NCBI GenBank assembly: GCA_004357005.1
Contig: SMWH01000081.1
Coordinates: 1 to 6,268 of the forward strand
Direction of reading: 5' to 3'
Origin: Gammaproteobacteria bacterium
GTDB lineage: Bacteria; Pseudomonadota; Gammaproteobacteria; SMWH01
DNA length: 6,268 nt
A model generated the notes under the pieces. The model did not search any database. It worked only from the letters and a program-made list of their open reading frames with translations, and was not told where the DNA came from. Positions 1 through 6,065 of this stretch are shown one piece after another (the first letter of the stretch is position 1; each line of letters opens with the position of its first letter). The translations under genes and the position numbers were made by a program.

Positions 1-1
1 C

Positions 2-718
2 ACCGCCGAACTCCAGGAACACGGACGTGGCAGGCGTTACCCACAGCGCCTGCACGCCGTCTTCGATGTATTGGCCGCCCAGAAAAGCCTGGTACGGCAA
101 CGGCCGGTCCGTGAAGTCGTCCGCGTGCCGGTGAAACTTGTTCAGATAACCAAGATCCGAAAAATACCGCCCCGCCAGGAAAGTTAAACCGTGGGGGATT
201 CCCAGCGTCTGGAACCATGCCTCTTCCAGTTCCAGTTCCACCCGGCCATCTTCATCGCCCACCGCCACGGTAAAATTACCGAAGAACATCGGATCAATGT
301 TGGCGTTCATGTTCAACTCGGATTCGCCGATGGAAAAGCCCGGCCCACCTGGCCCGAGTTCGTTCCCTGGAATGAACCCCGCAATACGATCCCATCCGCC
401 GTCGAAATCCGAGTAAGTGCCCACCAGCACCACGCCGATCGCCGGATTGAAGGCGTTTGGTGACGACGCCCGGCCGCCGGACGAAATGGCCGTTTCTTCG
501 GCGACTTCCATGGCTTCATCGGCACTCCGCTCGGCCTTGCGCGCCGATCGTTCCGCGCGTTCCAGGCGTTCCTCCAGTTGCTGAATGCGCGTCTCGTAAT
601 CTGCTTTCAGTTCCTGCAGATCTCGCCGCAGTTCCTCGATCTCCGTGTTCTCGTCCTGTGCCAATACCGTGATTGGCAACACCATCAGCACAACAAACGC
701 CAAGTACCACCTTTTCAT
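2..718 (-). CDS. Outer-membrane beta-barrel protein with N-terminal coiled coil (partial, 5' end only)
   Basis: The frame is open from an ATG at 718 down to the left edge, giving 239 residues with no stop, so the C-terminus lies outside the window. Residues 1-20 form a signal peptide (MKRW, hydrophobic core, VLA cleavage site before Q21). Residues 25-76 are rich in E, R, L and K in heptad-like spacing and should form a coiled coil. After a short SSGGRASSPNAF linker, alternating hydrophobic/polar segments with many Gly, Asn and aromatic residues (GVVLVGTYSDF, MFFGNFTVAVGDEDG, GLTFLAGRYFSDLGYLN, VFLEFGG) look like barrel strands. The layout recalls a family sometimes annotated as zinc-regulated TonB-dependent receptor; that name is from memory, and I see no TonB box or plug in this part. 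A GAGGA ribosome site lies 6 nt before the ATG. The gene follows the small HxxxH/CxxC gene in the same direction. Barrel location is fairly sure, substrate is not. Confidence 0.8.
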   Translation of the reverse strand, partial: MKRWYLAFVVLMVLPITVLAQDENTEIEELRRDLQELKADYETRIQQLEERLERAERSARKAERSADEAMEVAEETAISSGGRASSPNAFNPAIGVVLVGTYSDFDGGWDRIAGFIPGNELGPGGPGFSIGESELNMNANIDPMFFGNFTVAVGDEDGRVELELEEAWFQTLGIPHGLTFLAGRYFSDLGYLNKFHRHADDFTDRPLPYQAFLGGQYIEDGVQALWVTPATSVFLEFGG

Positions 719-724
719 TGCTTT

Positions 725-729
725 TCCTC
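725..729 (-). promoter_or_regulatory. Ribosome binding site of the barrel gene
   Basis: On the minus strand GAGGA stands 6 nt before the ATG at 718. It supports that start, which also gives a complete signal peptide. Confidence 0.7.
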
Positions 730-816
730 GCAGACCGTCAACGGGTCATCCCCGTCAACACGTACACACCGGCGCGATTGCCGGACCAATCGCACCGTCA
801 CCAGTGCGGGTGGATA

Positions 817-1161
817 TCAGGTTGCGAGGGGGGGTGCCCGCTGGCGGGCGAAGGGAATCGAGATCAACCGAATAACAAGCGCCGGCATATCGATGAGCGA
901 AGAACCGGCAGCCTCTTTCGGCACCGACCAGGAAGAGCTAATCGGCACGCTACCCGATGGCTGCGCCGCCAGGCAACTCAGGCAGACCTGATCCTGGGGC
1001 GCGCCCAGATCATGGCCCAGGGCATGGGTCAGCGCACCAAGTTGCACCACCAGCAGGGTGGTGCCCAGGAGCAACCGGAGTCCTGACCAGCGATGTGAAC
1101 GATTCTTCAGCATCAGACGCAGGAATGTACCAGATACGGGACCGGAAGGGCCGTGTGCCAT
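817..1161 (-). CDS. Small single-helix membrane protein with HxxxH and CxxC motifs (DUF2946-like)
   Basis: The reading frame gives 114 residues. A hydrophobic segment at about 28-45 is followed at once by H46, H50, C60 and C63 (HALGH, then CLSC), a set of likely metal ligands at the membrane surface, and the chain ends in RQRAPPLAT. A single N-terminal helix, His/Cys ligands and a C-terminal R-x-PP tail are what I recall of the DUF2946-type small proteins found near metal-linked outer-membrane receptors. The assignment is by pattern only. The start is uncertain: the ATG at 1161 is the longest, but the ATG at 1113 (residue 17, MLKNRSHRW) gives a more typical positively charged lead into the helix; neither has a clear ribosome site. 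The barrel gene follows 98 nt downstream on the same strand, so co-transcription is plausible. A role in metal homeostasis is inference. Confidence 0.7.
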   Translation of the reverse strand: MAHGPSGPVSGTFLRLMLKNRSHRWSGLRLLLGTTLLVVQLGALTHALGHDLGAPQDQVCLSCLAAQPSGSVPISSSWSVPKEAAGSSLIDMPALVIRLISIPFARQRAPPLAT

Positions 1162-1395
1162 CAGCCGTCTGTCAACAGCTCAAACACCGCCCTGCCCCGG
1201 GCAACTACGTCTGCCGAGAACCGGTCATAGACTTCTGAGCCTGGATCGCCGTCGGGGAATTCATCGATGTCGTGGCCGCTGGAACTCACAACTGTCCCCC
1301 CTTTTAAATGAGGTAACTGTTCCCGAATTGCTCCCCGGCTTCGGAGCCTTTAATGTGGCGGGTTCACTGCGCTCAAACAACCCGTGGAAACCACA
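1162..1395. other. Divergent intergenic region
   Basis: These 234 bases separate the minus-strand membrane-protein unit from the plus-strand amidohydrolase operon and should hold both promoters. No convincing -35/-10 pair is visible on either strand. The best candidate for the plus operon is TTTAAT at 1349-1354 with only a poor TTGCTC 15 nt upstream. A repeat copy at 1290-1324 occupies the middle. No coding sequence is supported here. Confidence 0.5.
1290..1324 (+). repeat. AACTGTCCCC-type intergenic repeat, copy 1
   Basis: Two related units lie in direct orientation: AACTGTCCCCCC at 1290-1301 and AGGTAACTGTTCCC at 1311-1324, separated by TTTTAAATG. The whole stretch matches, with a few mismatches and a 2-3 base gap, the reverse complement of 5876-5909 beyond the amidohydrolase operon. 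The motif AGGTAACTGTCCCC is one I associate with intergenic repeats of proteobacteria moved by Y1-type (REP-associated) transposases; no transposase gene is present in this window. The family name is from memory; the match between the copies is directly visible. Confidence 0.65.
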
Positions 1396-4300
1396 ATGCA
1401 CAATAACCGTCCCCTGATCGTTGGCCTGGCGCTGCTGTGCCTGGCCACCGTTGGTACCGCTTCCGCTCAGGAAACCTCGGCTCCCGCCGTCGGCATCCGG
1501 GACAAAACCCCGCGCGTCCATGCGCTGACCAATGCCCGGATCGTGATGGCGCCGGGCCGGGTAATCGAGTCCGGCACCGTGGTCATCCGCGACGGCATCA
1601 TCGACGCCGTGGGAGCCAAGGTGGCCGCGCCGGACGGCGCCCGGATCTGGGACCTGGAAGGCCATTCGGTTTATGCGGGATTCATCGATCCCATGTCGGA
1701 CCTGGGCGTGCCGGAATTGCCGGACATCGTCCGGGAAGACTACCCCTCCTACCCCGTGGAACTGCCGGCCGGTCCCGGTTACTGGAACCCCCGGGTCAGA
1801 TCCAACCGGCGCATCGCCGACGAACTGGCGATCGACCCGCATGCGGCGGAGGGGTACCGCAGCATCGGTTACACCACGGTTTTGTCCAGCGGCCAGCAGG
1901 GTGTTTTCCGGGGCATCAGTGCGCTGGTGAATCTCGGCGAGGTGCATGACCCCAAACAGGTCCTTATTGATGACGACTCGGCCCACACGATGGCTTTTGA
2001 GTATGGCGGCCGTGACGCTGCCTACTATCCGACGTCCCTGGCCGGCGCCATCGCGTTGACGCGGCAGGTTCTTTACGACGCGCAGTGGTACCGGGCCGCG
2101 CATGATTGGCAAAAAGAAAACCCGGACGCGGAACGGGCTGAAAGCAATCCAGCGCTCGCAGTGCTTTCCCCGGTGATCCGGGGCAACAAACCCGTGATCA
2201 TGCGCGCGGATGACGAACTGGATTTCGCGCGCGTTCGCGGCATCGCCGACGAATTCGGCCTCGACGCCATCATCCTGGGCAACGGTTTCGAATACCGGCA
2301 ACGCGCCGCGCTGGCGGGGGCGAGAATCATCGTGCCGCTGAACTTCCCGGAACCCCCGGCGGTGGAAACGCCCGATATGGCCCTCGATGTCTCCCTGGCG
2401 GATCTTCAACACTGGGAGATGGCTCCGTCAAATGCCGCTTTCCTGGAACAGGCCGGGATCGACTTTGCCTTTACGCGTTTCGGGCTGGAGAACCCGGGGT
2501 TGTATTTCTGGAGCAACGTGCGCAAGGCCATCGAACGCGGACTGGACGCGGACGCGGCCCTCGCCGCCCTCACCACCCGCCCCGCCGCCATGCTCGGCGT
2601 CAGCGACCGTCTGGGTACCGTCGAGAAAGGCAAGATCGCCAACCTGATCATCAGCGATGGCAATCCGTTCTTCGACAAGACCGCGCGGGTGCGCCGGGTG
2701 TTCGTGGACGGCAACCCGTATCGAACGGCTTATACGGATTCCATCGACCCGCGCGGCAAGTGGGCGGTCACCCGTGACGGGCAACCGGTAAGCGAATGGA
2801 GTATCGCCGGACCGCTCTCGAAGTTGCGCGCGAAACAGGATGATGAGGAGATTACGGTCATCCGCAAGGAAGGCTACGTGTTGCTGTTCCCGCCCGCGGA
2901 AACCTTCGGCGGCGGCGAAGGCACGGCGCGCCTGTCGGCCAGGCGCATCGCCGACACGCTTCGGGGCGAAGGCACGCTGCCTGACGGCAGTCCTTTCGAC
3001 TGGCAGGCCAGCCTCGTACCCGGCGACAAAGAAGAAAAAGATGAAGAGATTCCCCCGCTTCAATGGTCCTCGTTCCCCGCCGGCGCTTATGGTCTCGAAG
3101 AGCAACCGGCGCAGCCCGCCGCCGTGCTGGTGCAAAACGCCACGGTCTGGACCCAGGGCCCGGACGGGACCCTGGAAAACGCAGACCTGCTGATCCGCAA
3201 CGGAAAATTTGCCGCGGTGGGCACGGGTCTCACCGCTCCGCGCGGCGCGACGGTCATCGATGCCACGGGCAAACACGTGACTCCCGGATTGCTGGACGCG
3301 CATTCGCACTCCGCGTTGTACCGGGGCATTAACGAGTTCGGCGCGGCGGTGACCAGCGAAGTGCGCATGTCCGACGCCTCCGATCCCACGGACATCTCCA
3401 TCTACCGGCAACTGGCGGGCGGGTTGACCACGGCGCACCCCATGCACGGTTCGGCCAACCCCATGGGTGGGCAGAACACGGTCATCAAACTGCGCTGGGG
3501 CGAGGACGCGGACGCGCTGAAATTCGCCGGGGCCGCGCCCACGGTGAAGTTCGCGCTGGGTGAGAACGTCAAACAGTCCAACTGGGGCGATCTGTTCAAC
3601 GTGCGTTATCCCCAGACCCGCATGGGCGTTCCCCAGATCATGCGCGATACTTTTATTGCCGCGCAGGAGTACGAAGCCGAGTGGGCCCGGTGGGAACGCA
3701 ATCGCTCGGGCGCGCCGCCCCGGAAGAACCTGCGCCTGGATGCGATGGTCGAGATCCTCAACCGGGACCGCAAAGTTCATATTCATTCCTACCGACAGGA
3801 CGAGATTTTGCGTTTCGTGCGCCTGGCCGAGGAGTTCGATCTGGAAGTGGCCGCTTTCCAGCACATTCTCGAAGGCTACAAGGTGGCCGATGCCATGGTC
3901 GCCATCAACGCGGGCGGGTCGACGTTTTCCGACTGGTGGGCCTACAAGTTCGAGGTACACGACGCCATCCCCTATGCGGGTGCGCTGATGCACAACGCCG
4001 GAGTCGTGACCTCTTTCAACTCGGACAGCAGCGAGCTGGCCCGACGCCTGAACACCGAAGGCGCCAAGGCCATCAAATACGGCGGCTTGTCCGAAATCGA
4101 AGCCCTCAACTTCGTGACGCTGTACCCCGCGGTGCAACTGCGTGTCGACAACTCCGTGGGTTCCCTGGAAGCCGGCAAGGACGGTGACTTCGTGATCTGG
4201 AACGGCCACCCCCTGTCCACTTTCTCAAAGGCGGAACAGACCTGGGTGGACGGGCGCAAATATTTCGATCTGGACACCGATGCCCAACTGCGTGAGCAGA

Positions 4301-4491
4301 TGGGGGCGGAACGCCAGCGGCTGGTACAAAAAGCCCTCCCGGACCGGGTCAAGAAAATGGAAATCAAGGCAGCCAGACCCTCATCGAACACCGCCGGCGC
4401 CAAGCCCACCGGCGAGCGGCTCGATTTACGCGGGCTCTATCACGACGGCGCCGATCTGCTGGTGTGCCGTCACGACGGAGGGCTGTACTAA
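1396..4491 (+). CDS. Secreted tandem amidohydrolase: degenerate barrel fused to intact barrel
   Basis: The 1031-residue product starts with a signal peptide (1-24, ASA before Q25). Residues 42-450 form a first amidohydrolase-like barrel, 454-575 a linker domain, and 576-960 a second barrel, followed by a basic tail. The second barrel has the expected metallohydrolase set: H636-S-H638 (GLLDAHSH), H795/H797 (KVHIHSYRQDE), H823 (FQHILEGYKVAD) and D877 (FNSDSSE). The first barrel lacks it: the HxH site reads DPMSD (M100, D102), the strand-5 His is R270 (MRADDE), and the strand-8 Asp region reads TRFG (360-363). Both barrels end in the G-[ST]-[LV]-E-x-G-K closing motif (407-413, 922-928). The fold belongs to the imidazolonepropionase-related (HutI/COG1228) amidohydrolases; substrate unknown, acting outside the cytoplasm. 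I chose ATG 1396 over GTG 1384, because it gives a compact signal peptide and has a weak GGA 7 nt upstream. The stop overlaps the next start by one base. Confidence 0.93.
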   Translation: MHNNRPLIVGLALLCLATVGTASAQETSAPAVGIRDKTPRVHALTNARIVMAPGRVIESGTVVIRDGIIDAVGAKVAAPDGARIWDLEGHSVYAGFIDPMSDLGVPELPDIVREDYPSYPVELPAGPGYWNPRVRSNRRIADELAIDPHAAEGYRSIGYTTVLSSGQQGVFRGISALVNLGEVHDPKQVLIDDDSAHTMAFEYGGRDAAYYPTSLAGAIALTRQVLYDAQWYRAAHDWQKENPDAERAESNPALAVLSPVIRGNKPVIMRADDELDFARVRGIADEFGLDAIILGNGFEYRQRAALAGARIIVPLNFPEPPAVETPDMALDVSLADLQHWEMAPSNAAFLEQAGIDFAFTRFGLENPGLYFWSNVRKAIERGLDADAALAALTTRPAAMLGVSDRLGTVEKGKIANLIISDGNPFFDKTARVRRVFVDGNPYRTAYTDSIDPRGKWAVTRDGQPVSEWSIAGPLSKLRAKQDDEEITVIRKEGYVLLFPPAETFGGGEGTARLSARRIADTLRGEGTLPDGSPFDWQASLVPGDKEEKDEEIPPLQWSSFPAGAYGLEEQPAQPAAVLVQNATVWTQGPDGTLENADLLIRNGKFAAVGTGLTAPRGATVIDATGKHVTPGLLDAHSHSALYRGINEFGAAVTSEVRMSDASDPTDISIYRQLAGGLTTAHPMHGSANPMGGQNTVIKLRWGEDADALKFAGAAPTVKFALGENVKQSNWGDLFNVRYPQTRMGVPQIMRDTFIAAQEYEAEWARWERNRSGAPPRKNLRLDAMVEILNRDRKVHIHSYRQDEILRFVRLAEEFDLEVAAFQHILEGYKVADAMVAINAGGSTFSDWWAYKFEVHDAIPYAGALMHNAGVVTSFNSDSSELARRLNTEGAKAIKYGGLSEIEALNFVTLYPAVQLRVDNSVGSLEAGKDGDFVIWNGHPLSTFSKAEQTWVDGRKYFDLDTDAQLREQMGAERQRLVQKALPDRVKKMEIKAARPSSNTAGAKPTGERLDLRGLYHDGADLLVCRHDGGLY
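4477..4482 (+). promoter_or_regulatory. Ribosome binding site of the second amidohydrolase gene
   Basis: GGAGGG lies inside the 3' end of the preceding gene, 8 nt before the ATG at 4491. It decides that start over the in-frame upstream codon at 4464, which would add nine residues before the signal peptide. With the TAATG stop/start overlap it points to translational coupling. Confidence 0.8.
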
Positions 4492-5819
4492 TGAAAACAA
4501 CTATCAGCATTCTTTTTCTGTCGATTCTCGCCGCAGCTGTCGAGGCCAGCGAGAACATCCCGCCGCCACCCCAAGGCGAACCGGTGATCATCCGTGGCGC
4601 CACGCTGCACACGGTGAGCGGTGAGGTGATCGAGAACGGTCATTTGTCGTTCGAAGACGGACGCATCACGGCGATAGGCGCCAACGACGGCAGCCCGGTG
4701 TCGGCAGATATCAACGTTATCGATCTGAGCGGAAAACACATCTATCCCGGGCTGATAGCGGCGAATACCGTGTTGGGTCTGGTGGAGATCAACGCGGTGC
4801 GCGCCACCCGGGACTACGCGGAACCCGGCACGATCAATCCCAACGTCAAGGCCAACGAGGCCGTGGACCCGGACAGCGAACTGTTTCCGGTCGCCCGGGC
4901 CAACGGGATCCTGGTCGCCTTGTCCGTGCCCCAATCCCCTGGCAACTCTCAAACCGGAGCGACCGGCCTGATTACCGGTTCGTCCGCCGTGTTGCAGATG
5001 GATGGGTGGACCTGGGAAGACATGACGGTGAAGTCTCCCGCCGGCGTGCACGTGATCTGGCCCGAAATCCGATCCGTACCCCCGGATGATAAGGAAGCCC
5101 AGAAAGCGCTGGGCGCGCGGCTGAAAGCCCTGAACGATGCCTTCGCCGAAGCGCACAGTTATTCGCAAGCCCATGCGGCGGGGTCACTGACGAAAACCGA
5201 TCTTCGCTGGGAGGCCATGTTGCCGGTGTTCGCGGGTGACATCCCGGTTTTCGTACACGCCAACGACGTGCGACAGATCCGCGGTGCACTGGAACTTGCC
5301 GGCAAGTTCGACGTGAAGCTGGTGATCGTCGGCGGTATCGATGCGTGGCGGGTCGCCGACGAATTGAAGGCGGCGGACGCCGCCGTCATCGTGAGCCCGG
5401 TGCACACGGTACCGCTCAGGCGTTGGGAACCCTACGACACCCCGTTCACCAACGCTTCAAAGCTCGCCGCCGCTGGCGTCAGGTTTGCGATCGCCGGTGA
5501 CGGATCGGCTTTCGGCTCCGCCAACGCCCGCAACGTGCCCTACAACGCCGCCACCGCGGCCGCCCACGGCTTGAGCCGCGATGATGCGTTGAAGGCCATC
5601 ACGTTGTACGCTGCGGAGATCCTGGGTGTCGACAACCGGCTGGGTTCGCTGGAGGCCGGCAAGGACGCCACCTTCATCGTGACGGACGGGGATCCCCTGG
5701 AAATCACCACCAACGTGGAACGAGCCTGGATCCAGGGACGTGAAATCGACCTCTCCAGCCATCACACCCGCTTGTATGAAAAATACCAGGAAAAATACCG
5801 GCAACTGGAAACAGAATAA
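4491..5819 (+). CDS. Secreted single-barrel amidohydrolase homologue lacking the HxH metal motif
   Basis: The product has 442 residues. Residues 1-19 are a signal peptide (MKTTISILF, cleavage likely after VEA), followed by a Pro-rich stretch. The amidohydrolase fold is shown by the N-terminal strands (IIRGATLHTVSGEVIENGHLS), the KHIYPGLI turn, and the closing GSLEAGKDATFIVTDGDP (385-402). The metal-binding HxH that normally follows PGLID is gone: the segment reads IAANTV, with A90, N92 and V94 in place of Asp, His and His. A strand-5 histidine (H256, VFVHAND) and the strand-8 aspartate (D337, AIAGDGSA) remain, while the strand-6 position reads GG (281-282). It resembles the two barrels of the upstream gene and is translationally coupled to it, so a partner role in the same periplasmic complex is likely but inferred. 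It could still bind one metal or a ligand. The C-terminal 25 residues are charged and probably helical. Confidence 0.92.
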   Translation: MKTTISILFLSILAAAVEASENIPPPPQGEPVIIRGATLHTVSGEVIENGHLSFEDGRITAIGANDGSPVSADINVIDLSGKHIYPGLIAANTVLGLVEINAVRATRDYAEPGTINPNVKANEAVDPDSELFPVARANGILVALSVPQSPGNSQTGATGLITGSSAVLQMDGWTWEDMTVKSPAGVHVIWPEIRSVPPDDKEAQKALGARLKALNDAFAEAHSYSQAHAAGSLTKTDLRWEAMLPVFAGDIPVFVHANDVRQIRGALELAGKFDVKLVIVGGIDAWRVADELKAADAAVIVSPVHTVPLRRWEPYDTPFTNASKLAAAGVRFAIAGDGSAFGSANARNVPYNAATAAAHGLSRDDALKAITLYAAEILGVDNRLGSLEAGKDATFIVTDGDPLEITTNVERAWIQGREIDLSSHHTRLYEKYQEKYRQLETE

Positions 5820-5848
5820 GAAATCGCGGCGCATGTTTTTTGACCTGG

Positions 5849-5860
5849 GCCGCTCCCACA
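5849..5860 (-). repeat. REP-like half unit (diverged)
   Basis: GCCGCTCCCACA differs by one base from GCCGCTCCTACA at 6035-6046. It lies 29 nt after the stop of the second amidohydrolase gene. Read on the minus strand it is TGTGGGAGCGGC, the head of a common gammaproteobacterial REP motif. It is a single unit without its own stem partner, so it is less certain than the pair at 6018-6057. Confidence 0.4.
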
Positions 5861-5875
5861 AGGGAAAGGAACGCC

Positions 5876-5974
5876 GGGGATAGTAACCTCGTTTGAAAAG
5901 GGGACAGTTACCTATTTCCCCGGTCCGTCACCCACTGTGATAAAGGCAGGTTGGAAATAGGTAACTGTCCCCCC
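5876..5974. repeat. AACTGTCCCC-type repeat, copy 2, with a perfect 20-bp inverted repeat
   Basis: Left arm 5900-5919 and right arm 5953-5972 are exact reverse complements over 20 bases (right arm GGAAATAGGTAACTGTCCCC), with a 33-nt spacer. The flank 5876-5899 extends the left arm and, read on the minus strand, matches copy 1 at 1302-1324. The arrangement of two head-to-head units around a spacer is typical of paired REP/BIME-like elements and could fold as a hairpin in RNA or a cruciform in DNA. No coding sequence lies inside it. Confidence 0.75.
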
Positions 5975-5975
5975 A

Positions 5976-6006
5976 AATAAAGGGCCGGCAATGCCGGCCC
6001 TTTATT
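5976..6006. terminator. Bidirectional rho-independent terminator
   Basis: A perfect 15-bp stem (5976-5990 with 5992-6006) has a GC core GGGCCGGC/GCCGGCCC, a tiny loop and A-rich/T-rich flanks (AATAAA on the left, TTTATT on the right). It sits between the plus-strand amidohydrolase operon ending at 5819 and the minus-strand gene ending at 6066, so it can end transcription from both sides. The T-run is short, so efficiency is uncertain. I see no other hairpin closer to 5819 that would serve the operon, apart from the inverted repeat just before it. Confidence 0.85.
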
Positions 6007-6017
6007 GTCTAGTCTAA

Positions 6018-6057
6018 GGAGTCGCGGCTGGAAAGCCGCTCCTACAAAGCCGCTCCT
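6018..6057 (-). repeat. REP-like hairpin with a tandem extra unit
   Basis: Positions 6018-6042 form an imperfect palindrome (GGAG-T-CGCGGCT, loop GGAA, AGCCGCTCC). The 12-base word AAAGCCGCTCCT occurs at 6032-6043 and again at 6046-6057, spaced by two bases. Read on the minus strand this is the TGTAGGAGCGGCTTT motif widespread between genes of Pseudomonas, Xanthomonas and relatives (from memory). It begins 8 nt after the stop of the minus-strand gene at the right edge. Confidence 0.7.
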
Positions 6058-6065
6058 GCGCGTTG

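Noticed and set aside
1170..1175. TTGACA on the minus strand as a -35 box for the small membrane-protein gene
   Set aside because: No -10-like hexamer follows at 15-19 nt on that strand.
1162..1289. A Zur or Fur box for the possible metal-linked gene pair
   Set aside because: I looked for an AT-rich palindrome such as GTTATnnnATAAC and found none; the region is GC-rich without clear dyad symmetry.
1384..1395. GTG at 1384 as the start of the large amidohydrolase
   Set aside because: There is no ribosome site before it, and the ATG at 1396 gives a better-shaped signal peptide.
1261..2412. Open frame of 383 codons on the minus strand covering the operon's 5' end
   Set aside because: Rich in Arg, Gly, His and Asp in a way typical of antisense translation, and it overlaps the signal peptide and first barrel of the real gene.
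2428..4209. Long open frame of 593 codons on the minus strand inside the large amidohydrolase gene
   Set aside because: It mirrors a GC-rich coding frame, shows no recognisable domain or signal peptide, and lies wholly inside a well-supported gene. Long antisense frames are expected at this base composition.
6032..6057. CRISPR-like short tandem repeat
   Set aside because: Only two 12-base copies with a 2-nt gap and a hairpin partner; this fits a REP element, not a CRISPR array.
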